Part shown: one piece after another, positions 26,540 to 43,451 of the stretch | Layout: every line of letters begins with the position of its first letter | Position numbering within the stretch: the first letter of the stretch is position 1 | Assembly: GCA_928724745.1 (NCBI GenBank) | Contig: CAKMXJ010000006.1 | Coordinates: 1-64,000 of the forward strand | Length of the DNA stretch: 64,000 nt | Source: Anthracocystis setariae | Taxonomy: Eukaryota; Basidiomycota; Ustilaginomycetes; Ustilaginales; Ustilaginaceae | Direction of reading: 5' to 3' | Notes under the pieces: generated by a model | The model's input: the letters and a program-made list of their open reading frames with translations, nothing else | The model's database searches: none | What the model was told of the DNA's origin: nothing | Made by a program: the position numbers and the translations under genes

Positions 26540-26674
26540 CTACTCAAAGCCCAAAGCTTTCGAAGGACCGGAAGGCTGATCTTGGAAGAGCTTGCTCTCA
26601 AGAACTAATCTTTCCGAGCTGTATGCGCATGGTACATGACCAACCAAGCTCATGAAGAGTAGTACATACTGCAT
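26540..26674 (-). CDS. Possible small secreted protein (44 aa)
   Basis: ATG 26674 opens a 44-codon frame starting MQYVLLFMSLVGHVPCAYSS, which resembles a signal peptide with an Ala/Ser cleavage region, ending at TAG 26540-26542. The stop overlaps a GTAGGA donor-like word, so the frame could continue through an intron. No homology is recognised and the evidence is weak; chance is a fair alternative. Confidence 0.2.
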   Translation of the reverse strand: MQYVLLFMSLVGHVPCAYSSERLVLESKLFQDQPSGPSKALGFE

Positions 26675-28946
26675 CTTCGGCTTGACAGAGCATCTTCTTC
26701 CCATCGGTGCAAAAGGGCTCTCTGATGCCTCGGCACTGTTCAATTCTCTTCACATCTCTCAGTGTAAGCTTTGTGTGAACGAAGTTGTCATACATTGCTT
26801 TGCAAAGACACTGAGCGTCAATTTTGATTCGGGATGATCCCACAACGGTGCCGACAAGCTTATTTATTAGGTGCGTTCAGCCGAGCTGAGGGAGGTGGCA
26901 GCATGGTGCATCGCCAAAGTCTTGTGCAGCTTGATTGTTTGTGATGTACAGGCGGCTTGCTGGGAAGGCCGGTTAGTAGCGAAGCTACACAGAGGATTGC
27001 GCAAAGTCCGTGGAAGATGCACGCGGTCCGAGCATAGTTACAGTGGTATATTGGCTTCATGCTTCCCTAGACCTTTGGTATGAACGCGAGCCAGCATTGG
27101 ACGAAAGCTCCAACGAGCTACAATGTCAACAGGGCCGGCAACGCCGCGACCTCTTTGTTACCACGACGTACCGACTTTGCTCGCACGCATGAGGCCACTG
27201 CTCACCGCGGTGCCTTCCATCATGTAGATGACCGCCAGGATACAGCTGAGAAGGTGGTCAGCACTATTTACCGTGCTTACGATCTGTACCGAGGAGGTGT
27301 CAAACTTGGATCTCTGCCTTACCTCTAATGATACTGTCATGGTCGACCATGATGCTCTCATGAGCCGCGCCGCCACGGCAGACAAACTACGGTGGAAGCC
27401 TCAACTAGGTGTAAGGTGCCAGTGAGAGGGCAGCGTGCCGTGGCAGGTATCGAAGGTAGGCGGCGCATCGGTGCTGAATGGAAGCATGTCCTCTTGAGAT
27501 CCATGGCTGGAACTAGGATCTGGTCAATGATAGGGCTCTGAAGATGAAGAGTCTGAATGAGAAGTGCGACTATTACTAAAGCTCAGGATAAGTGGCTGGC
27601 CATTGTTGCTGATCATGATGCAAAGGCAATGGAAAGACGTGCTACAGCCAGTGTGCAGTCCAAGGACCGTTAGGACTCCATCTTTCTCAGCTTCTTCACC
27701 ACATCGTCCACGGCCAATGTCAGTCCTCATTTCAGATCAAGAATGGAGTGATTGGCAACATCGGTGGGAAGCCAATGATCAATGTCTTCGACTTGCAGCT
27801 TACCATACATCATCATCTCGAAAGCTGGTCGAAAGCTGAAAATCTGCGCCAAAACAAAAAGCGAATATAGAGGACGAGATTGCACCAAATCAATGCTGCT
27901 CGGATCAAGGTCACGAACGTCAATGCCAGTGCCAGTGCCAGTGTCAGTGTCGTTCGATGCTAAGTTGCTGAAGATGCCATCAACTGGGGCGAGGAACGAT
28001 GTGTGTAAAACTACGCATGTCGACCGCTTCAAACCCAGATGCTCTGGCTATTCCATAAAATGTTGGTGTGGAAGAAGGAATTGCGAAACTGTTCGCTTCC
28101 CAGCCTTTTTACCCGAACTGTCAAGAAGGTGCAAACCGGCGGCGACAAATTGGAGAGCTGCAAGAAAATGGAATTACGCGATTCGGCCGTGTTACGTGAA
28201 CGGCGACCACGCGAGAGGACCGCGCAGAGAATAATGACGTAGCTGGAGCGTGATGGACTTGGCTTCACTGACAGCATACAGAGACTGGAGGCCACAAGAA
28301 TGGGAGACGGATTTGCAATGCAGCCACGGGCTGTGGACCTCTTCAGCTGAACCACACGCTTGGTAGCACAACTCAGAGACAGACGGTAATTATAGACTCG
28401 CACACATACGGTAATGCGTTCGGGCCTGGCAGGGTGCAGAGTTGGAACATCTGAAATTGCTGTTGGTACAAGTCGAGACTTGTTTGCTAGCGTGGCAGCC
28501 GTATCAGGTGAATGACAAATTGCTACAGAAGAGAAACTGCTTGACAGGATGGAACAAACTGATTGGAGAATGGTGTTTCATCTATCGACGAGTCAAAGGG
28601 TTGGCTTGAATCGTCTACCAACCACCCTTTTTGGTGTCTGGTGGTGAAAGCGCTCGCTGCATCCATCATCTTCACTAGCCGCAGCCGAAGCTGCAGGCGT
28701 CTGCATGTCAGCAAGAAAAAAGACACTGTAGACATGAGGTTTCGGATGCAGCACGATACAGTACAGTACACAGTAAGTGGTACTGTTCATGTAGAGCCAA
28801 ACAAGATTGCCGGTCCTTGGGCATCGTCACCGCCGTTGAAACGTCTGCAACATCAGCAGGTCCACATCCCTATCTTCTTTTCGAAGTCTTGGTGAGGCTT
28901 GGGCGTGGACTCGTCGAGAGATTTGACAGCCCGAGACGGAAGCGAA

Positions 28947-28988
28947 CAGCGAACAGCGAACAGCGAACAGCGAACAGCGAACAGCGAA
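28947..28988. repeat. 7-bp tandem repeat (AGCGAAC)n
   Basis: About six copies of AGCGAAC run in tandem, with the last copy joining ACCGGTCC. No coding function is evident. Confidence 0.85.
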
Positions 28989-30266
28989 CCGGTCCACTCG
29001 GTCACGTCACGGCCGCATCAAGGGAAGAGACGGAGAGAGCGAAAGAGGAGGCGCGCCTGCATGCGTCTGCAGAACGAGTGATTCTATTTTTCCTTTTTTC
29101 ACTATTTTGAAACAGGTTTGCTTTCGATATCGGTGCAGCGCGTGGAAAAAGTCCAAAATAGAAAGAAGGCTGGTGCGTCGATCTCGGCCTTGCTTGACCC
29201 GCACAGTAATGTTGTTGAAACAGAGTGTGACTGCGCTCCAGACCAAGCCCGTCAGCATCAAAGAAAAGCCAGCCAGCCACGCACGCACGCACACTCCACA
29301 CACTCTGATGCAGACCCAACTTGATGGAACTTGTGACGCACTTGCCCAATCTTGTAACGCTTTGATCGGCTCTTACACCATTGTCTCGAATCTGCTTGGA
29401 TCCGTCCATCCATTCGCCATCGTCCAGCTTACCTTCGATCTCCATCCCTTCCCTTCCTCTAACAATACTTGCGCCTACGCCCCTGCATTCACAGCACCTC
29501 CTTCTCTTCTCAGGACGACTCACGGACCCCGACTTCGACATCGACATACCCATATACAAGACGCTACTACTAGTTCGGACGTGCCGATAGCGGGACGACA
29601 AGTGCTCAAACTTGCTCACGCGTACAATCTACATCTGCTGCAAGTCAATGCTCATTGGCGACTGACGCTGTCAAGCTTGACTCATTCTGCGTGGACATCA
29701 CTCCGCTGCAGGCCATTCTTGTTGCTACGTTGACGCGCGCCACCAAGTATTGACTGACGGGCCGTAGCATCTTGCTCCTATACGCACAAATTCGCAGCGC
29801 TGTTCCTGCCGCATCACGACCGTGTCCAAGCCAAGCTCACCATGTCCGTGGCGCATCCAGTCGCACGCACGCCTAATGCCAGCGTCTCAGGAGGAGATGA
29901 CGGTGAGTAATCCACCTTTAACCCTAAATCCCGATTCGGATGGTGGCACCCCAGCGCTGTCGAGCTGTGTGCAGATCCTTTGCCTGTTTGGTGCCACATT
30001 CGCTGTTGCATCTGCAGCGCTTGGCTGTGCGTCACATTGGCATCGAACTCGTGCTGGTTTGAAGCAGCTCCGCAGCAACAGTGTGACCATTGTGGCCCTT
30101 GCCTCCTTCCCACCGCTCCTGTCTCGATCAGCTTGATGGCCTAGACACTGACTGACACTTCTCTACTCTTTTCCTTCTTTGATCCCCAATCTCCCATCTC
30201 CTCGATCTCGATCGGCTCTTCATCGCGAATCTTGCTCGCTTCGCTTTCTTTCACGGCGGTGTGGGT

Positions 30267-33200
30267 ATGTCCATCATGTCATCGGACTTCGGCTCGCTTT
30301 CACCACGCCTTACCCGGCGTAACTCCTCCCAATCCACCATCGCTGACGTCCGCCGTCGCTCGATCGGTTCGCGACAACTTGTTCATGTGGCTGCGACGCT
30401 TGGCGGTAATTCTCGCTCGTCGCCATCCACACCACCTGTACCGCCTCTTCCCAACCGCATCGATGCCGCCGCTTTTCAATGTCCTGCTTCGGATCGCGAC
30501 GTACCAGTTGCCGAAGCCGTGTATAGCTTCAAGCTGCTCGAGGCTTTGAGAAAAGGCGATCAGCAAGCTCTCATCCCTCTCCTCCAGCAGACGTCCAAGT
30601 GCGAGGATCACCTTGCCAAAGAAAGTACAAGCCCGCTGCACCTTGCCGTGCGCTGCGCCGACTTCAACATCATTTCTTTCCTCCTCCATTACAAAACCAT
30701 CGACATCAATTCTGCCGAGGCCCAAAACGGCAACACTGCGCTCCATATCGCTTCCTCGTCCGGTCGGGAAGATGTGGTTCAGCTTTTGCTCGAGCAAATC
30801 GACATTGACGATTCCAAACGCAACCTCGAGGGAAAGGATCCACTCGAGGTGGCCAAATCGCCCGAAATTGCCCAGCTGCTCCAGGTCAGTCGTGCTCAAC
30901 TCAACGTAAAGTACGTCGAACTTCTCAATGCCTATGAGAAGGAGTTGCCAGACGTGGAAGCCAAGATATACCAATTGCTCGACCTCCCGCGTCACTCGGT
31001 TGTGGACCTCAATGCTCATAGCGCCAACGGCACCACCCTCCTCCATGAGGCTGTCAAACGCAAGGACACTCGCATGATCGAGACTGCCGTGCGCAAGGGC
31101 GCCGATGTCTACGCCCGTGACCGCAAGGGTAAGCGTGTTGGTGAAGTTACGAAGGACGAAAAGGTGAAGGCGCTGCTGCGTCAGCTCCACAATGCCGATG
31201 CTGCCCGAGCGTCTCAAACCAGCAACTCGGGGCAGCCACCTTCGTTCAAGGGTTACCTTGGAAAATGGACCAACATCGCCCATGGATACAAGACTCGTTG
31301 GTTTGTGCTCGAGGATGGCATCCTCTCCTACTACCACAGTCAGGAGGACGAGGGCAAGCAGTCCCGTGGTGCGATCAACATGCGATATGCCAAGATTCGC
31401 GCCGACAGCAACGACAAGCACCGACTCGAGGTGATCAGCGAGACTGGCAAGGGCACTTCCAAGCTCTATCTTCGCGGCACACATCCTGTCGAACGTGCAA
31501 GATGGGTGCAGGTGCTCCAACAGACCAAAGAATACTTCGGTCTTGAGCGCCAATCAAGTCGCACAGAGAGCTTCTACCGTCAGCGCGCCACTTCTTCGGC
31601 CTCCATTGCTGCAACCAACGGTGTCCAAGGCTTGCAGGGCGGGATACCACTGTCGAATGCCGCCTCGATCGTCCGTCCTTCGTCCACAGCGCCGAGCGAG
31701 AAAGGCAGCCGCGGCCTACTCTCGATCAAATCCCCCGGTACACAGCCTCCATCGGGGGCCGTAAGCGAGCGTTCGCTCCCGCTTGCCAATCGCAGCCCCA
31801 GTATCCTCAGCCGCATGTCTAGCGATGGCCGACACGAAGATGAGAACGACAATAGTGCCGCCGGTGCAACGATGCCTTATGTGAACGAGTTCCCTCTCAC
31901 TGCTGAAGCGCTCAAGGCACAGGCCGAGGCCAGTCAGCGCCTCGTCGAGACGCTCCTAAGCACCGGCGCCGGCACCCTGCCCGCTTCCGCGGCTTCGAAT
32001 CGCAACTCGTCCGACGATGGCAGCATCAGCAAGCATGGCCGGTCCGGCCGCACTTCGTCCAGCTCCAACGCAAGCAATGGCGACACCTTGCGCTCCGCTC
32101 TCGAAGCAGCTGTAAGGAGCAACCTGCACCTCGTCGAACGATACCAATTCATGGTGGCAGCACGAGAAGCATACATGAACAAACGGTACGAACGCGAGCT
32201 TCAGATCAAGCATCTCTGGGAAGAAAACATGGCCGTGTTGGCGCAGCAGCACGCTGAAATGGAGGCGCAGCTCAAGGAAGCTGCTTCCGAATATGCCCGG
32301 CAGCGAAAAGCATTGCGGGAAGTACGAGAGACCATGGGCTCGTCCCCTATCTCGATGCTCGCATCTCCTGTCGGCGGCACTGGCTTGGCTGCAGGCCTCC
32401 ATGACCCGCGCCGACAGGGTACCTTCATGAGCAGCGTCACCAATCAGTCCTTCGAAACGGCCCAAAGTGACGCACCGGACTCGCTGGCTACGCGCCGCCT
32501 CGGCGAGGAAGGTGGTACTCAGCTCCGCCTCGATGACCATCTCGCGACTCCGATCCAGGCACAACGAAGTTCGATCCTCGGTATCACCGACGACAAAGGC
32601 ATGGTGCGCGACTCGATGGACGATGCTGATGACGAGTTTTTCGACGCCATCGAACAAGGCAACCTTCCTGGACTCAAGGTCGAAAAGTCGCTCAGTCAGC
32701 CCGAGACCGACTTGGACAAGTGGCCGGAAAAGTTTGACGCGAGCATGGTCGAAGATAAAGACGTCAAGAGTGGCATTGAGCCTTATACGCACCTTCGAAC
32801 CAAAATGCCCATTGGCAAGGACGACCGCCCCTCAGTCTCGCTGTGGGCGATTCTCAAGAACAACATCGGCAAAGACTTGACCAAGATCTCCTTCCCCGTC
32901 AGCTTCAACGAACCCACATCAATGCTGCAGCGCATGGCTGAGGACATGGAGTTCTCGGAATGTCTGGATGCAGCTGCTATGCAGGAGGACTCGACCAAGC
33001 GTATCGCCTTTGTCGCTGCTTTCGCCATGAGCAACTACTCTTCGACGATTGGACGCATCGCCAAGCCGTTCAATCCGCTCCTCGGAGAAACATTCGAGTA
33101 CATGCGCCCAGACAAAAAGTATCGATATGTGTCGGAGCAGGTGTCGCACCATCCGCCCATCTCGGCCTGCTTCGCACAGTCTCCCTCGTGGGACTACATG

Positions 33201-34148
33201 GGCTGTGTCGATGCCAAGTCGAAGTTCTTGGGGCGGACCTTCGAGATTCGACCTACCGGTGTAGCTCACGTCAACCTGAAAGTGCCAAGAGCATGGGTCA
33301 AGACCGACAAGGACCTCAAGACGGCGCCGTCGCTGATGGATGACTACGTGTTGGAGCACTATTCGTGGAACAAGGTGACGACTTCGGTTTCGGGCTTCAT
33401 CGTAGGTAGTCCTACCATTGACCACTTTGGTGACATGGAGGTGACCAACCATGCCACTGGTGACCGCTGTGTTCTGACCTTCAAGCCGCGAGGCTGGCGA
33501 GGCAAGGATGCGTTCGAGATCCGCGGCAGTGTCTACGATGCTCAGGGCAACATGCAGTGGGACATCGCTGGTCGCTGGAACTCGCAGCTCGTCGCTCGCA
33601 AGGTCGGAGCTGGCTCGGGCGATCTAAACCCTGACCAGAGCGTCGATGCGCCCGATGGACAGATCGCGACAGCTCAGCCGCTCGCCGAATACCTGTTGCT
33701 GTGGCGCAACTCGGACAAGCCCGCGACTCCGTTCAACTTGACCCCTTTCGCCATCACTCTCAATTCGTGCCCTGACGACCTGCGACCGTGGCTCGCGCCT
33801 ACCGACTGTCGTCTGCGCCCCGACCTGAGTGCATTCGAGAGTGGCAAGTTCGACCAAGCCAACGATCTGAAGCAGAAGTTGGAGAACTTCCAACGAGAGA
33901 CTAGAAGGAAGCGCGAGACTGGCGAGCTGCCGCCGCACGAGCCGCGTTGGTTCAGCAAGACGATCGACCCGGACACCAAGGAAACCTTGTGGCAGCCCTC
34001 GCCTGCTGCTCCAGGCTCGGGCCCGCAGGGCAAGGAGACGACGTCGTACTGGGCCGAGAGGCACAATGTTGGCTCGAAGAGGACTCGAGGCCAGGAGGTG
34101 GACTGGACCGATGTCTACCACATCTTTGGCGACTTTGAAGTTCGCTGA
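30267..34148 (+). CDS. Oxysterol-binding protein, Osh1/Osh2 type (ankyrin-PH-FFAT-ORD)
   Basis: The start is ATG 30267; the frame extends six bases further to a GTG that is not used here. The 1293-residue protein has ankyrin repeats (about 121-208 and 254-304, TPLHLAVR-like and NTALHIASSSGREDVVQLLL), a PH domain (about 325-425, GYLGKWTNIAHGYKTRWFVL), a coiled central part, a textbook FFAT motif EFFDAIE at 790-796, and a C-terminal lipid-binding domain (about 842-1210) with the family signature EQVSHHPP at 957-964. This order matches yeast Osh1/Osh2. The PH domain targets Golgi or plasma membrane, FFAT binds the ER protein VAP/Scs2, and the ORD moves sterol or phosphoinositide at contact sites. 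No intron is needed. A small upstream ATG frame at 29841 followed by GTGAGT could be a leader exon, but I see no matching acceptor near 30267. Confidence 0.93.
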   Translation: MSIMSSDFGSLSPRLTRRNSSQSTIADVRRRSIGSRQLVHVAATLGGNSRSSPSTPPVPPLPNRIDAAAFQCPASDRDVPVAEAVYSFKLLEALRKGDQQALIPLLQQTSKCEDHLAKESTSPLHLAVRCADFNIISFLLHYKTIDINSAEAQNGNTALHIASSSGREDVVQLLLEQIDIDDSKRNLEGKDPLEVAKSPEIAQLLQVSRAQLNVKYVELLNAYEKELPDVEAKIYQLLDLPRHSVVDLNAHSANGTTLLHEAVKRKDTRMIETAVRKGADVYARDRKGKRVGEVTKDEKVKALLRQLHNADAARASQTSNSGQPPSFKGYLGKWTNIAHGYKTRWFVLEDGILSYYHSQEDEGKQSRGAINMRYAKIRADSNDKHRLEVISETGKGTSKLYLRGTHPVERARWVQVLQQTKEYFGLERQSSRTESFYRQRATSSASIAATNGVQGLQGGIPLSNAASIVRPSSTAPSEKGSRGLLSIKSPGTQPPSGAVSERSLPLANRSPSILSRMSSDGRHEDENDNSAAGATMPYVNEFPLTAEALKAQAEASQRLVETLLSTGAGTLPASAASNRNSSDDGSISKHGRSGRTSSSSNASNGDTLRSALEAAVRSNLHLVERYQFMVAAREAYMNKRYERELQIKHLWEENMAVLAQQHAEMEAQLKEAASEYARQRKALREVRETMGSSPISMLASPVGGTGLAAGLHDPRRQGTFMSSVTNQSFETAQSDAPDSLATRRLGEEGGTQLRLDDHLATPIQAQRSSILGITDDKGMVRDSMDDADDEFFDAIEQGNLPGLKVEKSLSQPETDLDKWPEKFDASMVEDKDVKSGIEPYTHLRTKMPIGKDDRPSVSLWAILKNNIGKDLTKISFPVSFNEPTSMLQRMAEDMEFSECLDAAAMQEDSTKRIAFVAAFAMSNYSSTIGRIAKPFNPLLGETFEYMRPDKKYRYVSEQVSHHPPISACFAQSPSWDYMGCVDAKSKFLGRTFEIRPTGVAHVNLKVPRAWVKTDKDLKTAPSLMDDYVLEHYSWNKVTTSVSGFIVGSPTIDHFGDMEVTNHATGDRCVLTFKPRGWRGKDAFEIRGSVYDAQGNMQWDIAGRWNSQLVARKVGAGSGDLNPDQSVDAPDGQIATAQPLAEYLLLWRNSDKPATPFNLTPFAITLNSCPDDLRPWLAPTDCRLRPDLSAFESGKFDQANDLKQKLENFQRETRRKRETGELPPHEPRWFSKTIDPDTKETLWQPSPAAPGSGPQGKETTSYWAERHNVGSKRTRGQEVDWTDVYHIFGDFEVR

Positions 34149-34675
34149 TCGGGTGGGACCGTCGGAAGTACCCACATAAGCTGAGCCCGGCTTTTGCCTG
34201 CGGATGCAAGGCTGCGTCTCTGAATTTCGTACCATATACACTTTCTTCGATTTCGGCCTCCAGCAAAGCATCGCCGAGCGGTGATCTGGCTCTGTTTTCT
34301 TGTATATACAATTATAGTTTGTTTCGACCTGATATCCAGATCAATGTCACTTTGATGCCACTGATGCTACTGATTTTGCCAATCTGGGGATTGTTGATGC
34401 GGTTGGCGGACTACACCAGGGTCTGAAGGATGAAACTCGTAAACGGGCGCGTGTGAGCTAGACAGAACGTGCACGGGCGACATCAGACCTCGGCGATTGG
34501 AGCTTTTTCCGAGATTAGATCAAAACTGTTGACTCGAACCTGCAAAAAGTCACGTTTGGCACTTTTGTTGCATTTCGACGAAGAAGAAGATATGAACGCT
34601 TGACTCTTGGGCCACTTTGCAGATTTTCGCGCCTTGCTTCATCACCAACACCTTGTCAGGACAAGCTACAGCAGA
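34149..34675. other. Intergenic region between the Osh and PHOSPHO genes
   Basis: It holds the 3' end of the Osh transcript and the promoter of the phosphatase gene. No further gene or repeat is seen. Confidence 0.5.
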
Positions 34676-35551
34676 ATGAACACCGCTCCTTCTCCGTTGC
34701 CACAGGTTGCTAAGCAGCTGATCGTATTCGACTTTGACTGGTAAGTCTTATTGATTCGGCATACTGTCAAGGAGTTGCATCGGCATGGTGCTAACGCTGC
34801 ACGTTTGCTCTGGTTGTGCTTGTGTCGATCTCGCAGGTCTCTCGTGGACCAGGATACGGACCGATACGTTCACGAAGTTCTGTGTCCGCCGCTTCGTGCT
34901 GAGCTTCAACGCCGGAAGAAATCGGAGCAGTTCACTGATCTTTGTGCTGATCTGCTGCTCAAGCTCCACGCTACCGGCGCCACGCCCGAGGACATTCGAA
35001 ATGCGCTCCGCACGCTACCCTTCCACCCTGGTGTCAAGCGAGGCGTCTCCAACTTGAAAGCCGCCTCCTCTCCGCAAACCACCTTCTTCCTCCTCTCCAA
35101 CTCCAACACCGTCTACATCGACACCATCCTGCGTCATCACAAGCTCGAAAACCTGTTTGACGAGATCGTCACCAACCCAGCCGAGTTTACCGCGGAAGGC
35201 GCGTTGAAGCTGTCTCGTCGCGTGCTCGCCACAGCAGAGGAACAGCACGGATGCAAGGTCGGCTGCTCCGCCAACATGTGCAAAGGCGAAGAGCTCGATG
35301 CATTCCTCGCCCGTCACGGCGGAAGGAACGCCTTCGACAGGATCATCTACGTCGGTGATGGAGGCAACGACTTCTGCCCAGTGCTCCGTTTGCAACCACA
35401 GGACCTGGCTTTCGTCAGGAAGTTCAGAGGTCTCCAGACCAGAATCAATAAGGAAGGCGGTGTCAAGGCGGGGATCAAGTACTGGAACGGTGCATGGGAG
35501 TTGGAAGGCTATCTGAACGAGGCTAGGGGAGAAGCTGCATTGCAATACTGA
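34676..35551 (+). CDS. PHOSPHO1/2-type HAD phosphatase, two exons
   Basis: Exons are 34676-34740 and 34837-35551, joined over a 96-bp GT-AG intron (GTAAGT...CTCGCAG); the product is 259 aa. The HAD motif I is FDFDWSLVD (nucleophile Asp19, acid/base Asp21), and the intron splits the Trp22 codon inside this motif, so exon 1 is essential. Motif II is FLLSNSN and motif III/IV is VGDGGNDFCP. This is the PHOSPHO family pattern, whose members hydrolyse phosphoethanolamine, phosphocholine or pyridoxal phosphate; the substrate here is unknown. Length is close to that of the animal homologues. The downstream neighbour, an aspartyl protease, is convergent. Confidence 0.92.
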
Positions 35552-35777
35552 CGAGTGCCCGTTAGACTCATCCGCTCAAAGGTGCTCCGGTGATAGATTA
35601 GACATGGATGGATACGGAGCTCGTTCTTGCTCAAAGACGCCCGCGTCGGCAACAAGGGCGCATGTACGGTCCATCGATCACACGCCCAAAGTGACAAGTT
35701 GAAAACAATCTTGCAAAAATGTCCATAGGCTAGTCGTACAGATTGGAAACCCCTCAAAGAAGGGTTGATTGAGAGCA

Positions 35778-37805
35778 TCACAAGAACCAAACCGCTGCAA
35801 CTGCGATTGCTGCCATCATAGCCGAGCAATGCCTGACCCCCGCCTGCATGTCTGATGATGCAGCATTGCTGTCCCTCGCTCCTGTCTGTGCCGGATTGTG
35901 CGGGACGGGGATTGGGCTTGAACTGCTCGCAATCACAGGCATCCCACTCGGCCCCTTGCCACCCATCCCCGTCGGCAAAGCCGCCTGATACGTCGACGTA
36001 ACCCCCACCCTCGTCGGCACCACACCGAGACTTGGTGTCACGGTGGCGTTGGCAAAAAAGTAACTCGGCACATTTGCGCTGTCCAAACTGACGAGACTGT
36101 TGGGCAGCTGCGAAGCGATCGTGGTTGCCTGATTGGCCAGGAAGCTCGACAAGCTCGACGTGGATTCAGGTGCGAAGATGATGCTCGGATCTGTGGCATT
36201 GGCAGGTTGGTTGAGCGGGTAGAAGCCGATCTTGGGTGGCTCCTTGTCGTTGATTCCGATTGAAAAGATGCTGTACACCGCACGAAGAAATGGCGTGCCG
36301 AGCACCCAGTCGACGCCTGTAGCATCGGGAGAAGCAGCTGCGGGCCAAGCGAAACACAGATATGGCTGCGCAGCATCAGGTCCGATGATATAGTCGTCGG
36401 GGAGCAGCGTGATGTTGCGACCACCGAAGGAGAAGTACATCCGCGAGGTTGTATCGCAGGGAACGATGAATCGGCCTCCTCCGACATGACGGGAGTTGGT
36501 GATCTGCGAAAAGATCGATTCAACGTCGCTCGCAGGGCCAAGAATCGAGCTCGAGCCCGAGTCGATCAGCGCTAATGGATACCTGCCCAGTTCAGAGTAG
36601 GTCGGAGAGAGCGTCGCCGGATTGCCCCCCACTCCGGCAGCGGCGAGCTGCAGCACCCATTGTACGTAGGGCCCAAGCGCCTCTCCGTCGATGTTGAGTG
36701 TGTTGTTGGCTTGCAAGGCTGTATCGCCAGATGGGAAGGGAACTACGTCGTACCATTCCACTTGGGCCCTGTCCTCTGCCGTAGGGAGAAGACTAGGATC
36801 GACGGCACCAAAGGTTGCCCTTCCGCCTTCTGGTGTGAGGTACAATCCGAAGAGAGGATAGCTCTCGTTGCTGGTCTGTAAGAGATTGGTCATGAGCGGA
36901 AACGTTTGCGCATCTCCAATCTGATCTTGGAAACCTATCAAGCTCCTCGAGATGGTGCTGCCTCGAGGGAAACCTAACCCAAGCACACCAGATATGCCTT
37001 GTTGCGCCAGAGTGACGTTGGTGGAATTGATCAATGCAAAGGCTTGATGCGGAATGCTGAGGTCGCTCAAGCTGATCGTATCGCTGGCTAGAACACCCGA
37101 AGCAGCGGTATTATCGGTATAGTGGATACTAAATGGAACCTCGAGCCTATCTCCACCTTGTCCAGATTGTCTTCTCTGCACACCTGCTCCACCGCTTCCA
37201 ATGCCCAAACTGGGCAAGTCGCCCTGGCCCGAGCTGCTGGTGGCATTGCCTGCAGCTCCGCTGGTTGTGAGGTCGAGCTGAGCACTTGCATTGACCGTGA
37301 TCGTCTGGTAGCTCTTGCTCTCTTGTGCATTGAACTTGAGCACTTTTGAGCTCTGGCATGCGGACGAAGTGCATGCGGACGAGGTGATCCAGAGGTCCGA
37401 GGACCCTGTGTCCAGTTGGACAAAGACGAGTTGGGTAGGGTCGGACGAAATATTGAGGGGTGCATTGTAGGCTCCAGACATGTAGCCGATGAGTTGAAGC
37501 TTGTCGTTTGCATTCGCGGAGGACTGGGACGATGTAGAAGAAGATTGTCGAGGAGAAAGGGAGCGATGGCGAAGTTGAGATGCGGTATGAAGTCGTTCAT
37601 AAAGAGAAGCAAAGTTGAGGTCAGCTCGCTTGGCCAAATGAGCGGGCGCTCGAAGGTCAACTGTTGGTGCTCCCGGGTTGAGGTTGTTTCGTTTGAGATG
37701 CTCAAAGTAGCCTGGCGGCGAGGATAGGCTCGCTGATGTTGTGAGTGTCGCTGTTGACAATACGAGCAAGCAGCACAGCCTGACGAGCCAACTCTGCAAC
37801 GTCAT
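35778..37805 (-). CDS. Secreted, probably GPI-anchored aspartyl protease (pepsin family A1)
   Basis: ATG 37805 is chosen because it is followed by a clear signal peptide (TLQSWLVRLCCLLVLSTATL); the open frame further upstream has no such feature. The mature enzyme of the 675-aa protein has both catalytic motifs: QLDTGSSDLW near residue 131 and LIDSGSSSILGP near 414. A propeptide with possible KR sites precedes them. The C-terminus has a Ser/Pro-rich stalk and a short hydrophobic tail (MMAAIAVAAVWFL), the layout of a GPI-attachment signal, as in yapsins. It probably acts at the cell surface. Several N-X-S/T glycosylation sites are present. The upstream region carries a CTGTACTGTACAGTA motif. 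Confidence 0.92.
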   Translation of the reverse strand: MTLQSWLVRLCCLLVLSTATLTTSASLSSPPGYFEHLKRNNLNPGAPTVDLRAPAHLAKRADLNFASLYERLHTASQLRHRSLSPRQSSSTSSQSSANANDKLQLIGYMSGAYNAPLNISSDPTQLVFVQLDTGSSDLWITSSACTSSACQSSKVLKFNAQESKSYQTITVNASAQLDLTTSGAAGNATSSSGQGDLPSLGIGSGGAGVQRRQSGQGGDRLEVPFSIHYTDNTAASGVLASDTISLSDLSIPHQAFALINSTNVTLAQQGISGVLGLGFPRGSTISRSLIGFQDQIGDAQTFPLMTNLLQTSNESYPLFGLYLTPEGGRATFGAVDPSLLPTAEDRAQVEWYDVVPFPSGDTALQANNTLNIDGEALGPYVQWVLQLAAAGVGGNPATLSPTYSELGRYPLALIDSGSSSILGPASDVESIFSQITNSRHVGGGRFIVPCDTTSRMYFSFGGRNITLLPDDYIIGPDAAQPYLCFAWPAAASPDATGVDWVLGTPFLRAVYSIFSIGINDKEPPKIGFYPLNQPANATDPSIIFAPESTSSLSSFLANQATTIASQLPNSLVSLDSANVPSYFFANATVTPSLGVVPTRVGVTSTYQAALPTGMGGKGPSGMPVIASSSSPIPVPHNPAQTGARDSNAASSDMQAGVRHCSAMMAAIAVAAVWFL

Positions 37806-43451
<5,646 letters not shown>

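Larger units (their letters stand above)
25595..29800. other. Long stretch without a supportable gene
   Basis: Open frames here are short, lack homology that I recognise and often begin at non-ATG codons. Two deserve mention. Minus strand 25715-26011 encodes a 98-aa segment rich in small residues (GTNIGILKSDLGTNASLAIL), in a frame open further upstream without ATG. Plus strand 26101-26409 continues a frame ending LSKTETHALLYQGSRR. Either may be an exon or a decayed gene. A TACAGTACAGTACACAGTA cluster lies at 28757-28775 and a 7-bp tandem repeat at 28947-28988. Confidence 0.45.

Noticed and set aside
29002..29733. Two overlapping ORFs of about 205 codons on opposite strands
   Set aside because: Neither has a recognisable domain or a convincing start context; they overlap each other and a tandem repeat.
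29841..29901. Upstream coding exon of the Osh gene (ATG 29841 followed by GTGAGT)
   Set aside because: There is no AG acceptor between about 30145 and the ATG at 30267, so the exon cannot be joined in frame. It could be a leader exon.
30300..31553. 417-codon ORF antisense to the Osh gene
   Set aside because: It overlaps well-conserved ankyrin and PH coding sequence and has no recognisable domain. It is a composition-driven shadow.
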